Assembly: GCF_019186805.1 (NCBI RefSeq)
Contig: NZ_CP066783.1
Coordinates: 3,051,501-3,115,500 of the forward strand
Direction of reading: 5' to 3'
Source: Comamonas fluminis
GTDB taxonomy: Bacteria; Pseudomonadota; Gammaproteobacteria; Burkholderiales; Burkholderiaceae_C
DNA length: 64,000 nucleotides
Position numbers and translations under genes: made by a program. Each line of letters opens with the position of its first letter. Within the stretch, counting starts at the first letter, position 1. The notes beneath the pieces were generated by a model that was given only the letters and a program-made list of their open reading frames with translations, was not told the origin of the DNA and made no database searches. Below, piece after piece: positions 1-8,686 of this stretch.

Positions 1-588
1 GTCTGCGAAGACACGCTGAACACCAGCCCCCATGCACATTGCCCGCGCTGCGATGCCGATCTGCACCGCAGACGCCCCAATAGCATCATGCGCGCCTGGG
101 CCTTGCTGCTGGCAGGCGTCATTTTCTACATCCCCGCCAATGTGCTGCCCGTCATGTACACCAGCCTGCTGAGCAGCGGCATGGACAACACGATCATGGA
201 AGGCGTGGTCGAGTTCTGGAAATCCGGCTCTTACGGTATTGCCCTGGTCATCTTCATTGCCAGCGTGGCTGTGCCGTGCGCCAAATTTCTTACGCTGGCC
301 CTGCTGCTCATCACATCACAGCGGCGCAGCGTCTGGAAGATGCGCGAACGCGCCCGCCTGTACCGCATGGTGGAATTCATTGGCTACTGGTCCATGCTGG
401 ACGTGCTGGTGGTGGCCATTGTGGCGGCGCTGGTCAAATTTCAGGGGCTCAGCGACATCGAGCCCCGCGTCGGCATTCTTTTCTTTGGCATGGTGGTGAT
501 TTTCACCATGCTCGCCGCCATGTCCTTCGACCCCAGACTGATCTGGGATGCAGAGACCGGCAGCAGACACGATGGTGAAACGGCATGA
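1..588 (+). CDS. pqiA: Paraquat-inducible protein A (PqiA) family membrane protein, 5' end outside window
   Basis: The reading frame is open from base 1, so the N-terminus lies upstream of the window. The visible part begins with a zinc-ribbon-like CPRC motif followed by a basic HRRRPNS stretch. About four hydrophobic segments follow (for example ALLLAGVIFYIPANVLPV). This order of a Cys pair followed by four membrane spans is the PqiA domain. In E. coli, PqiA is the inner-membrane partner of the MCE protein PqiB and the lipoprotein PqiC in lipid traffic between the membranes. The stop overlaps the start of the next gene (ATGA), so translation is probably coupled. Whether the full protein has one or two PqiA domains cannot be seen. 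Confidence 0.9.
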   Translation, partial: VCEDTLNTSPHAHCPRCDADLHRRRPNSIMRAWALLLAGVIFYIPANVLPVMYTSLLSSGMDNTIMEGVVEFWKSGSYGIALVIFIASVAVPCAKFLTLALLLITSQRRSVWKMRERARLYRMVEFIGYWSMLDVLVVAIVAALVKFQGLSDIEPRVGILFFGMVVIFTMLAAMSFDPRLIWDAETGSRHDGETA

Positions 589-2276
589 ATGAAACCCCTC
601 CCACCCGCCCGACACCCGGCAACCCTTCAGTGACTGCACCGCACAAATGGCGGGTATCGCTGATCTGGCTGGTCCCTGCCCTGGCTGCACTGATCGGCAT
701 TTCCATGCTGATCCACGCATGGACTTCGGCGGGCCCCAGAATCACCATCTCTTTTCGCTCAGCCGCCGGGCTTGAAGCTGGCAAGACCCAGCTGAAATAC
801 AAGGAAGTGACGGTAGGCCTGGTCAAGGCCATCACCCTCAGCAAAGACGGCTCTCAGGTGCTGGCCCATGTGGACATTGACAAAAGCGCGGCTGGCCTTG
901 CGCTGAAAGACTCTCGCTTCTGGGTTGTGCGGCCCCGCATCGGAGCCAGTGGCGTCTCGGGCGTAGATACCCTGCTGTCCGGCGCATACATTGGCGTCGA
1001 TAAAGGCCAGTCGACCGAAACCGCCCATGAGTTCACCGGGCTGGAAACCCCGCCCACGGTGATCGGCGATATGCCCGGCACCTCTTTTGTGCTGCGCACC
1101 AGCGACCTGGGCTCGCTGGACGTGGGCTCGCCCATCTACTACCGCCGCATCCCCGTGGGCCGCGTGGCCTCCTATCAGCTCAGTGATGATGGCCGCTCGG
1201 TCAATATGCAGGTGTTTGTGGATGCGCCTTACGACAAGTTTGTCACCCCCGACACGCGCTTCTGGAACGCCAGCGGCATTGATGTCTCCATCGGTGCCGA
1301 CGGCCTGAAGATGCAGACCCAGTCTGTCGCCACCATTCTGTCCGGCGGCATTGCCTTCGGAAATTCCCCGCTCAGCAGCGCCCAGCCTGCCCCCAAGGAC
1401 ACACAGTTTTCGCTGGCCAAAGACCAGCAGTCCGCTCTGGCCCCGCCGGATGGCCCTTCTCAGTTCATTCGCCTGCGCTTTGAGCAATCACTGCGCGGCC
1501 TGTCCGTTGGCGCCCCCGTGCAATTCATCGGCATGGACCTGGGACGGGTGCTGTTCATCAAGCCGGACTACGACGCCTCCAAAGAGCGTTTTCCTACGGT
1601 AGTGGGCATCGAGATCTACCCCGAGCGGCTGGGAGACGTTCTCAGCAAACTCCCCAAAACCGAAGGCAACGATGAGGACAATGCCGCACAACTCATGGCC
1701 CGCATGGTGGAGCAAGGTCTGCGCGCCCAGGCCCGCTCGGCCAATTTGCTGACCGGCCAGCTCTATATCGCGCTCGACTTCATTCCCAAGACACCCAAGG
1801 TAGTCTTCGACCCCAAGGCCCGCCCACTGACGCTGCCCACCGTCAACGGCAGCTTTGACCAGTTGCAGGAGCAGATGGCCAGCATTGTCAGCAAGATCGA
1901 CCGGATTCCGCTGGACTCGATCGGGCGCAACCTCGACAGCTCCATCGCCAATCTGAACAAGACACTGGCACAGGTCAATGGCCAGGTGCTGCCGCAGACC
2001 ACCCAGACCCTGCAGGAAGCGCAAAAAGCCATCGGCAGCGCGCAGCAGACCTTTGTGGGCGTGCAGCAAACGCTGGGCGATGTGCAAAGCCTGATTGCCG
2101 CCGATGCACCGCTGCAGCAGGACCTGGGCGAGACACTGGTAGAAGTGCGCCGCACAGCCCGGTCGCTGCGCACGCTGACGGATTTGCTGGGCCGCCACCC
2201 CGAATCGGTGATTCGCGGCCGCCCCGCTGATGCAACGACCGAGCCAGCCTCGAACACGACCAAGGAATCCCGATGA
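585..2276 (+). CDS. pqiB: PqiB, MCE/MlaD-domain intermembrane transport protein
   Basis: The protein has 563 aa, close to E. coli PqiB (about 546). One membrane anchor lies at about residues 23-45 after a short Pro-rich cytoplasmic tail. Three MCE (MlaD) domains follow, starting near residues 50, 165 and 295. A long helical C-terminus (about 420-540) matches the part of PqiB that stacks into a hollow needle. The role, known from E. coli, is a periplasm-spanning tunnel for lipids between inner and outer membrane. The ATG overlaps the pqiA stop by 4 nt, and the pqiC start overlaps the pqiB stop the same way. This gives a tightly coupled three-gene operon. Confidence 0.95.
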   Translation: MNETPPTRPTPGNPSVTAPHKWRVSLIWLVPALAALIGISMLIHAWTSAGPRITISFRSAAGLEAGKTQLKYKEVTVGLVKAITLSKDGSQVLAHVDIDKSAAGLALKDSRFWVVRPRIGASGVSGVDTLLSGAYIGVDKGQSTETAHEFTGLETPPTVIGDMPGTSFVLRTSDLGSLDVGSPIYYRRIPVGRVASYQLSDDGRSVNMQVFVDAPYDKFVTPDTRFWNASGIDVSIGADGLKMQTQSVATILSGGIAFGNSPLSSAQPAPKDTQFSLAKDQQSALAPPDGPSQFIRLRFEQSLRGLSVGAPVQFIGMDLGRVLFIKPDYDASKERFPTVVGIEIYPERLGDVLSKLPKTEGNDEDNAAQLMARMVEQGLRAQARSANLLTGQLYIALDFIPKTPKVVFDPKARPLTLPTVNGSFDQLQEQMASIVSKIDRIPLDSIGRNLDSSIANLNKTLAQVNGQVLPQTTQTLQEAQKAIGSAQQTFVGVQQTLGDVQSLIAADAPLQQDLGETLVEVRRTARSLRTLTDLLGRHPESVIRGRPADATTEPASNTTKESR

Positions 2277-2896
2277 TGAACCGACTGGCAGCCCTTGCCC
2301 TGCTATGCGCAGCACTGGGCCTTACCGCCTGCAGCAGCCCTGCGCCGATTCACCACTACACCCTGCTGCCACCGCCAGCAGCTGACGGCCATCCAGCAGC
2401 AGCCCCTGTTCCATTTCTGATTGATATGCTGCCCGTGGGCCTGCCCGAGCACCTGGACCAGCAGCCGCTGGTGGTGCGCCAGGGCCGTGGTGGCACCGTG
2501 GCCGTGCTGGATGAGGAGCGCTGGGTGGGGCCTTTGGGCGATGAGCTGCGCAACGCCTTGTCCGTGCACCTGTCAGAGCGACTGGGAACGCAGGATGTCT
2601 CAGGGCTTGCCAGCTCTGCAGAACAGCAAGTGCTGCGGGTGAAAGTACAAGTTCGCCGTCTGGATGCCTGGCCGGGCAATCAAGTCCAGCTGGAGGCGGG
2701 CTGGAGCCTCGGGTTTGCGAACAACAGCAGCAAAGCCCGCCTGGTCTGCCAGGGCCGCTTCAATGAGGCAGCGGCAGATGGATACCCCGCCCTGGTTCAG
2801 GCGCAGCAGCGAGCAGTCAGCGCGCTGGCTGCCCGCATTGCCAGCGATGCCCGTGCATGGGGATCATCGCAACAGGCCAAGTGCACGGTGCAATAA
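2273..2896 (+). CDS. pqiC: PqiC, outer-membrane-type lipoprotein (ABC-transport auxiliary, DUF330)
   Basis: The protein has 207 aa. The N-terminus is a lipoprotein signal with lipobox LTAC (Cys20), followed by SSPAP and a Pro/Ala linker. The body matches the PqiC/YmbA (ABC_trans_aux) fold: an opening IHHYTLLPPP strand, then DEERWVGPLGDELRNAL. In E. coli, PqiC sits at the outer membrane and receives the PqiB needle. It overlaps pqiB by 4 nt and is the last gene of the operon. The next gene is convergent. Of two adjacent ATG codons (MM) the first was taken as start. Confidence 0.93.
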   Translation: MMNRLAALALLCAALGLTACSSPAPIHHYTLLPPPAADGHPAAAPVPFLIDMLPVGLPEHLDQQPLVVRQGRGGTVAVLDEERWVGPLGDELRNALSVHLSERLGTQDVSGLASSAEQQVLRVKVQVRRLDAWPGNQVQLEAGWSLGFANNSSKARLVCQGRFNEAAADGYPALVQAQQRAVSALAARIASDARAWGSSQQAKCTVQ

Positions 2897-2967
2897 GCAA
2901 ACCGGGCCTTGGGCTTGTTGATCTACAGGCGTTACACGCCTGACTGGCTCAGGCGCCCTACCTTGCT

Positions 2968-3004
2968 CTAAAAAACTAAAACACGGGGCTCAGGCCGGAG
3001 CCCC
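2968..3004 (-). terminator. Rho-independent terminator of glnB
   Basis: On the minus strand, seven bases GGGGCTC (rc of 2998-3004) pair with GAGCCCC (rc of 2985-2991), followed by a T-rich run (rc of 2970-2984). It lies 6 nt past the glnB stop. A second small hairpin (CAGGCG/CGCCTG, 2926-2942) sits nearer pqiC but has no T-run. Confidence 0.7.
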
Positions 3005-3010
3005 CGGCGT

Positions 3011-3364
<354 letters not shown>

Positions 3365-3400
3365 CTAGATTGAATCGGCAATGTGCATGAGACAAGCGCC

Positions 3401-5047
3401 TCAGGCACGAAATTTATTGGTGATGGGATAGCGCCAGTCCTTGCCAAAACTGCGAACAGTCAGGCGCGGGCCGATGGGAGCCTGGCGGCGCTTGTATTCA
3501 TTGATTTGTATCAGACGAGTGACCCGTTCGACATCCGCCGCCGCAAAACCCTCGGCAATGATGGAGCTTATGCTCTCATTATTTTCCATGTAGCGCGAGA
3601 CGATGGCGTCCAGCACCTCATAGGCGGGCAGACTGTCCTGGTCTTTCTGGTCGGGGCGCAGCTCTGCACTGGGCGGGCGGGTGATGATGCGCTCGGGGAT
3701 GGGGTCCAGGCCTGTGCCAAATGGATCATTGGCATTGCGCCAGCGCGCCAGCGCAAACACCTCGGTCTTGAACACGTCCTTGATGACGGCAAAGCCACCC
3801 GCCATATCGCCATACAGCGTGCAGTAGCCGGTGGACATCTCGCTCTTGTTGCCCGTGGTCAGCACAATGGAGCCGAACTTGTTGCTCATACCCATCAGCA
3901 AGGTGCCGCGAATGCGCGCCTGCAGGTTTTCCTCGGTCGTATCCTCGGCGCGGCCCGCAAAAGCGGGGGCCAGCGCAGCCTTGAAGGCTTCAAACTGCGG
4001 GGCGATATTGATTTCTTCATGCTGCACGCCCACGCGCTCAGCCATCTCACGGGCATCCAGCCAGCTGATGTCTGCGGTATAGGGCGAGGGCATCATTACC
4101 GTGCGCACCTTGTCTGCGCCCAGCGCATCCACGGCAATCGACAGCACCAGCGCCGAATCCATACCCCCCGACAAACCAATGATGGCGCCCGGAAAACGGT
4201 TCTTGCCCACATAGTCACGCACTGACAGCACCAGCGCCGACCACAGCGCCTGATAGTGACTGGGCGCGGGCTGGACTTCACCCGCCACAGCGACGCGGCC
4301 ATCCGCCAGGTGGGCCGTCAGCACTGGCAAATCCTCCGCAAACGCCGCAGCACGTGCAGCGATCTGGCCATTGGCCTGAATGGCGAACGAGCCACCGTCA
4401 AACACGATTTCGTCCTGACCGCCCACCAGATGGGCATAGACCAGCGGCACACCTGTTTCTGTAGCACGCTGCGCAAGCACTGCTTCGCGTTCAGCCTGTT
4501 TTCCTGCATGAAATGGCGATGCATTGATGACCGCCAGCAGCTGTGCGCCAGCATTCACCGCCGCCTTGGCGGGGCCGGGGTGCCATGCGTCTTCGCAAAT
4601 CAGCAGGCCGATGCTCACGCCATCAATTTCCACCACACAGGGCTTGTCACCCGCTGCGAAATACCGCTGCTCATCAAAAACACCAAAATTGGGCAGCAGT
4701 TGCTTGGCATACGTTGCCACCCGTGCGCCATCGCGCAGCACGCTGGCGGCATTGAATAGCTGCGAACCAGAGGTATCTTGCTCGGGGTGACCAATAACCA
4801 GCGCCATACCGGGCCACTGGGCGCTGGCAGCTTTCAGCTGCTCCATGGCCTCTTCGCAGGCCGCGATAAACGCCGGGCGCAAATACAGGTCTTCCGCGGC
4901 ATAGCCGCACAGAGCCAGCTCGGGCGTCAGCAGCAAGCGTGCGCCTTGGGCATAGGCCTGGGTTGCGGAATCAATGATTTTCTGGACATTGCCAGAGAGA
5001 TCGCCCACGACAAAATTGCGTTGGGCACAGCAGATGGAGAGCGTCAT
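3401..5047 (-). CDS. nadE: Glutamine-dependent NAD+ synthetase
   Basis: The protein has 548 aa from the ATG at 5047 (a TTG 9 nt further upstream is possible). The N-terminal half is a nitrilase-type amidase with the Glu-Lys-Cys triad visible in LTPELALCGY, the Lys of AKQLLPNFG and LLICEDAWHPG. It releases ammonia from glutamine. The C-terminal half is the ATP-pyrophosphatase synthetase with SGGMDSALV and the STGYCTLYGDMAGGF segment. It converts deamido-NAD to NAD. The downstream neighbour is the PII gene. PII control of NadE is described in other proteobacteria, so the pairing may be functional. The 5' region overlaps none of the adjacent plus-strand gene. Confidence 0.96.
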   Translation of the reverse strand: MTLSICCAQRNFVVGDLSGNVQKIIDSATQAYAQGARLLLTPELALCGYAAEDLYLRPAFIAACEEAMEQLKAASAQWPGMALVIGHPEQDTSGSQLFNAASVLRDGARVATYAKQLLPNFGVFDEQRYFAAGDKPCVVEIDGVSIGLLICEDAWHPGPAKAAVNAGAQLLAVINASPFHAGKQAEREAVLAQRATETGVPLVYAHLVGGQDEIVFDGGSFAIQANGQIAARAAAFAEDLPVLTAHLADGRVAVAGEVQPAPSHYQALWSALVLSVRDYVGKNRFPGAIIGLSGGMDSALVLSIAVDALGADKVRTVMMPSPYTADISWLDAREMAERVGVQHEEINIAPQFEAFKAALAPAFAGRAEDTTEENLQARIRGTLLMGMSNKFGSIVLTTGNKSEMSTGYCTLYGDMAGGFAVIKDVFKTEVFALARWRNANDPFGTGLDPIPERIITRPPSAELRPDQKDQDSLPAYEVLDAIVSRYMENNESISSIIAEGFAAADVERVTRLIQINEYKRRQAPIGPRLTVRSFGKDWRYPITNKFRA

Positions 5048-5096
5048 GAAAAGCAAGCTGGGTGCGAGGACGAGCTGTCACCAGCACAATCAGGGC

Positions 5097-6461
5097 ATGG
5101 CCGAAAACACGATTATCACTCGCGTGCTTACCAGCGTGCAGCAGCTGGACGCACAAATCTGGAACGCCCTGCTGGCCCAGCAGCCCACGCCCACACCATT
5201 CATGCGCCACGAATATCTGGCGGCCATGGAGCAAAGCGGCAGCGCCACGGCCCAAACAGGCTGGGTCTGCCGCGTCATCACCGTGTGGGATGGGGGCGAA
5301 CTGCTGGCCGCCTGCCCGCTGTATCTGAAGACGCATTCCTATGGCGAATACGTGTTTGACTGGGCCTGGGCCCGAGCCTATCAGCAGCACGGCCTGCCCT
5401 ACTACCCCAAGGCCATTGCCGCCGTGCCCTTCACCCCCGTGCCCGGCACCCGGCTGATGGCGCGCAGCCAGGCACTTCGCCAAGCACTGGTGCAAGCCGT
5501 GCAGCAGTGGTGCGAAGCGGAGCAACTGTCTTCCGTTCACCTGCTGTTTGGCGATGCCCAAGACCTGAGCGCCTGCGGGGCAGCGGGCTGGATGCAGCGC
5601 AGCACGGTGCAGTTTCACTGGAAGAATATGGCCCCCACGCTCCCCACTGCGTGTGGATCGCTGCCCCCCGAGGGGGCCCAATCCGCCTTGGGGCGGCCCG
5701 GCGGCGGATTGGTAGCCCCAACGCCCCCCACGGCAAGTGCATCACTGCCCCTAACGCCAGTCCTGTGGCGTGATTTCGACGATTTCCTGGCATCTCTGCA
5801 GCAGGAAAAACGCAAGAAGATTCGCCAGGAACGGCGCAAGGTGCACGATGCCGGCGTGCGCTTCAGAACGCTGCAGGGCCGCGCAATCAGCACCGCCGAC
5901 TGGGATTTCTTTTACCGCTGCTATGAGCGCACATATCTGGAGCATGGCAACCCGCCCTATCTGACACCCGAGTTCTTTGCTGCCATGCGCGAAACCATGC
6001 CCGAGAACTGGGTGATGTTCATTGCCGAGCATGAGCAGCGTCCAATTGCCTGCAGTTTGATAGCTGTCACCGCTGATTGCACGGACATTTCAGCATCAAA
6101 TATTAATCAATCCAATCAGGAGCAAGCGCTAGCAGCTATCAAAAACAAAGTGGCCTACGGGCGCTACTGGGGGGCGCTGGAGCGGGTGGACAGTCTGCAC
6201 TTCGAGGCCTGCTACTACCAGCCTATTGAATGGTGCATTGCCAACGGCTACCACCGCTTTGAAGGCGGTGCGCAGGGGGAGCACAAAATGGCCCGCGCCC
6301 TGCTGCCCGTGGAAACGCCCAGCGCGCACTGGGTGGCGCACCCGGCGTTTGCCGATGCCATTGCCCGCTTTCTGCAGCGCGAAGGCGAAGGCATGGCCGA
6401 CTATTTCGAGGCGCTACAAAGCCACAGCCCCTTGCGCCAGCAGCCTGTGCAGCGCCCATAA
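5097..6461 (+). CDS. FemAB/GNAT-like protein (PF04339 type) with two in-frame repeat insertions
   Basis: The protein has 454 aa from the ATG at 5097. An upstream extension in frame would overlap nadE antisense and has no family character. The body reads as the DUF482/FemAB-like acyl-transferase family: FMRHEYLAAME near the start, YGEYVFDWAWA, a RQERRKVHDAG block, then YERTYLEHGNPPYL, and a C-terminal AYGRYWG...LHFEACYYQPIEW...EGGAQGEHK. The substrate is unknown. Two stretches do not fit: residues about 178-217 (Pro/Gly/Ala-rich) and about 319-349 (Asn/Gln/Ser/Ala-rich). Both coincide with dispersed DNA repeats described separately, and together they make this protein longer than I expect for the family (about 380-400 aa, from memory). 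Confidence 0.85.
   Translation: MAENTIITRVLTSVQQLDAQIWNALLAQQPTPTPFMRHEYLAAMEQSGSATAQTGWVCRVITVWDGGELLAACPLYLKTHSYGEYVFDWAWARAYQQHGLPYYPKAIAAVPFTPVPGTRLMARSQALRQALVQAVQQWCEAEQLSSVHLLFGDAQDLSACGAAGWMQRSTVQFHWKNMAPTLPTACGSLPPEGAQSALGRPGGGLVAPTPPTASASLPLTPVLWRDFDDFLASLQQEKRKKIRQERRKVHDAGVRFRTLQGRAISTADWDFFYRCYERTYLEHGNPPYLTPEFFAAMRETMPENWVMFIAEHEQRPIACSLIAVTADCTDISASNINQSNQEQALAAIKNKVAYGRYWGALERVDSLHFEACYYQPIEWCIANGYHRFEGGAQGEHKMARALLPVETPSAHWVAHPAFADAIARFLQREGEGMADYFEALQSHSPLRQQPVQRP
5635..5745 (+). repeat. GC-rich dispersed repeat (family A) inside coding sequence
   Basis: The stretch contains CCCCCCGAGGGGG (5664-5676) and, after 13 nt, GGGGCGGCCC (5690-5699). The same two blocks in the same order occur on the minus strand just after the stop codons of ybaB, pstB and (diverged) greA. 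Here the element is read through in frame. Confidence 0.7.
6056..6143. repeat. Dispersed repeat (family B) inside coding sequence
   Basis: Perfect 11-bp inverted arms, TTTGATAGCTG (6056-6066) and CAGCTATCAAA (6133-6143), flank an AT-rich centre that contrasts with the surrounding GC-rich gene. The AAGCGCTAGCAGCTATCAA core (from 6124) recurs between genes at 14802-14822 and, diverged, in moeA at 17825-17845. Confidence 0.7.
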
Positions 6462-6516
6462 AAAAGGCCGCTTTGCAGCGGCCAAAGGAAGAGACTGAAC
6501 AGCCTCACACACAAAA

Positions 6517-8268
6517 TCAGAAAGTTTCCCAGTCATCCTCATGCGATGACGACTTGCGCTGGGCATTGCCCATCAGCGCCTGTGGCGCTGGCTGGGGCAT
6601 GGTCTTGGGCGCCAGCGGGCGGCGCGCAGCAGGTGCACGCACGCTGCCCACGGAGCTGGCTGCAGGGGCTGCTACACGCACAGCGGCAGCAGATGCGTTG
6701 TTGCGAGCCGCATGGTCGTACATGGCATTGGCGGGCAGCTGGAACACGGCCACGGCCTGCACCAGATCCTGTGCCTGCTTGCGCAAAGAGCCTGCAGCCG
6801 CCGCACTTTCCTCAACCAGCGCCGCATTTTGCTGCGTGGTCTGGTCCATCTGCGTAACTGCCTCGCCCACCTGCGCCACGCCCTGGCTTTGTTCCTGACT
6901 GGCAGCGCTGATCTCGGCCATGATGTCCGTCACACGACGGATGGCCGCCACGATATCGGCCATGGTGGTGCCCGCCTTGTCCACCAGTTGAGTGCCTTGC
7001 TCGACACGCTCCACACTGGTGGTAATCAGGGCCTTGATTTCCTTGGCCGCTTCGGCGCTGCGCTGAGCCAGCGTGCGCACTTCACCCGCCACCACTGCAA
7101 AGCCACGGCCTTGCTCGCCTGCACGGGCGGCTTCGACTGCTGCATTCAGGGCCAGGATATTGGTCTGGAAGGCGATGGAGTCAATCACGGAGATGATGTC
7201 CGCAATCTGGTGGCTGCTGTTGTTGATGCCCTTCATGGTTTCCACCACTTCAGCCACCACAGCACCACCCTGCTCTGCCACCTGAGAGGCATTCACCGCC
7301 ATCTGATTGGCAGCGCGGGCGTTGTCTGCATTCTGGCGCACAGTGGAGCCCAGTTGCTCCATCGAAGCAGCCGTTTCCTCCAGCGCACTGGCCTGCTCTT
7401 CGGTGCGGCTGGACAGATCCGCATTGCCCGAAGCGATTTGCGAGCTGGCCGAAGCCACGCCTTCCGCATTGAGACGCACCGTACGCACAGTCTGCACCAG
7501 GCTGGTCTGCATGCGCTCAAGGGCCGTCAGCAACTGGCCGGTTTCGTCATGGCGCTCCACATGAATGTTGCCGCTCAAGTCGCCATTGGCCACACGGTCC
7601 GCAGCCTTCACGGCCTGATCCAGTGGCGCACGAATGGAGCGCACCAGCCAGATGCCAGCGATCACCGCCAGCACCAGCGCCACCACCGTGGCCAGAACCA
7701 GCATCATGATTGCGCCGTCATACACCTCGCCCGAAGCCTTGGTCTCGGAGCGCGCCATGTCGCTGTTGTATTTGATGAGCTTGTCCAGCGTGGCAGAAGA
7801 CTGGTTGTAGAGCTTGAGCGACTCGCCCGCCATGAACTCCTTGGCCTTGTCCTTTTCGCCATCATGAGAGAGCTTGAACAGCTGAGCATTCAGCTCCACG
7901 TAGCGCTCGCGCTCCTTGATGAACTGGTCATAAAGGTCACGCTCTTCCTTGGAGATGATCAGCGGCTCATACAGCTTCTTGTCTTGTGCCAGACGGCCCT
8001 GAAGCTCGGCGAACTGCTTTTCCACCTGATCTAGGTAGGCTGGCTCGGTGTTGTTGACGTGACGCAGCTCCAGCAGGCGCGCGCGCACCAGCTCCGTGCT
8101 CATGGTGTTGATGACTTCCACACTGGGCAGTGCATTGCCTGTGATGGCTTCGGCGTTGCCACGCATGGAGCGCAGCTGCATCAAGGCGATGCTCACGACA
8201 ATAACCAGCAGCAGCACCAAAATACTGATGGTTCCCAATATGCGTGTGGAGATTTTGATGTTCTTCAT
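6517..8268 (-). CDS. Methyl-accepting chemotaxis protein
   Basis: This is a 583-aa transmembrane chemoreceptor. TM1 is at about 10-32, then a periplasmic four-helix-bundle type sensor (about 35-190), TM2 at about 190-212 and HAMP at about 213-265. The cytoplasmic signalling hairpin carries the highly conserved tip [20 protein letters not shown]. It senses an unknown ligand and controls CheA/CheW. The last residues, DDWETF, match the xWxxF pentapeptide that tethers CheR/CheB in E. coli Tar and Tsr, so adaptation is probably tether-assisted. An Ala/Pro-rich linker precedes the tail. It stands alone, with no che genes nearby, and is about 60% alike by eye in the signalling domain to the second receptor at 10002-11747. 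Confidence 0.95.
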   Translation of the reverse strand: MKNIKISTRILGTISILVLLLVIVVSIALMQLRSMRGNAEAITGNALPSVEVINTMSTELVRARLLELRHVNNTEPAYLDQVEKQFAELQGRLAQDKKLYEPLIISKEERDLYDQFIKERERYVELNAQLFKLSHDGEKDKAKEFMAGESLKLYNQSSATLDKLIKYNSDMARSETKASGEVYDGAIMMLVLATVVALVLAVIAGIWLVRSIRAPLDQAVKAADRVANGDLSGNIHVERHDETGQLLTALERMQTSLVQTVRTVRLNAEGVASASSQIASGNADLSSRTEEQASALEETAASMEQLGSTVRQNADNARAANQMAVNASQVAEQGGAVVAEVVETMKGINNSSHQIADIISVIDSIAFQTNILALNAAVEAARAGEQGRGFAVVAGEVRTLAQRSAEAAKEIKALITTSVERVEQGTQLVDKAGTTMADIVAAIRRVTDIMAEISAASQEQSQGVAQVGEAVTQMDQTTQQNAALVEESAAAAGSLRKQAQDLVQAVAVFQLPANAMYDHAARNNASAAAVRVAAPAASSVGSVRAPAARRPLAPKTMPQPAPQALMGNAQRKSSSHEDDWETF

Positions 8269-8305
8269 AAATCAAGCGCCCCCCTGTATTTCCTTAAGTT
8301 CTCTC

Positions 8306-8334
8306 GAATGTTTTGTTTGAAACAAAAAACATTC
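8306..8334. repeat. Near-perfect inverted repeat in chemoreceptor leader
   Basis: Left arm GAATGTTTTGTTT (8306-8318) pairs with AACAAAAAACATTC (8321-8334), allowing a 2-nt bulge. It is 38 bp upstream of the chemoreceptor start. It could be an operator or an mRNA hairpin; it has no GC core, so it is not a standard terminator. Confidence 0.5.
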
Positions 8335-8480
8335 ATGGTTTTGACATTTTGATAAGGTAAGCAAGCGTGCCAGGCACCCATTGCATACCTTCTTTCTCAG
8401 AGGAGGAAGCTGCCAATTCCAGATTTGTATTCAATTGTTTCCAAATTAATCAAATTTGGATATCTTTAAATTCCTACAAC

Positions 8481-8505
8481 AAAGTAGGATGAATCCTACT
8501 TTTTA
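8481..8505. repeat. Palindrome with T-run
   Basis: AAAGTAGGAT and ATCCTACTTT flank a GA centre, giving a 10-bp perfect stem, followed on the plus strand by further Ts. It has terminator shape for plus-strand transcription, but no plus-strand gene precedes it. It may be a binding palindrome instead. Confidence 0.45.
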
Positions 8506-8611
8506 TGTAACAAGCTTTGATTATTCAAAAGAAAACCATAACTCAAGTATTTCGACGATCTCCATCGCCAGAATATTGAACATTTATTAACATTTGAAGG
8601 ATGAGGCCGCG

Positions 8612-8638
8612 CCAAAGCGCTGGCACACCAGCCAGCGC
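8612..8638 (-). terminator. Possible terminator of the flavoprotein reductase gene
   Basis: Arms GCGCTGGC (8617-8624) and GCCAGCGC (8631-8638) form a perfect 8-bp stem, followed on the minus strand only by TTT. It lies 49 bp past the stop at 8687. The T-run is weak. Confidence 0.4.
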
Positions 8639-8686
8639 CCGCCCCCCGAACAACGGCATTCCAGTTTTGCGCCCAGCGGGTGGAGG

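Larger units (their letters stand above)
8269..8686. other. 418-bp AT-rich non-coding stretch upstream of the chemoreceptor
   Basis: No ORF here looks real. The stretch is clearly richer in AT than its neighbours and holds two inverted repeats, listed separately, plus the 3' end region of the reductase gene. It presumably carries the promoter of the chemoreceptor. I could not find a convincing sigma-28 (FliA) promoter. Confidence 0.5.

Noticed and set aside
6712..8034. 440-aa open frame opposite the first chemoreceptor
   Set aside because: Arises from the repetitive Ala/Gln/Glu codon pattern of the receptor read backwards. A similar shadow lies opposite the second receptor.
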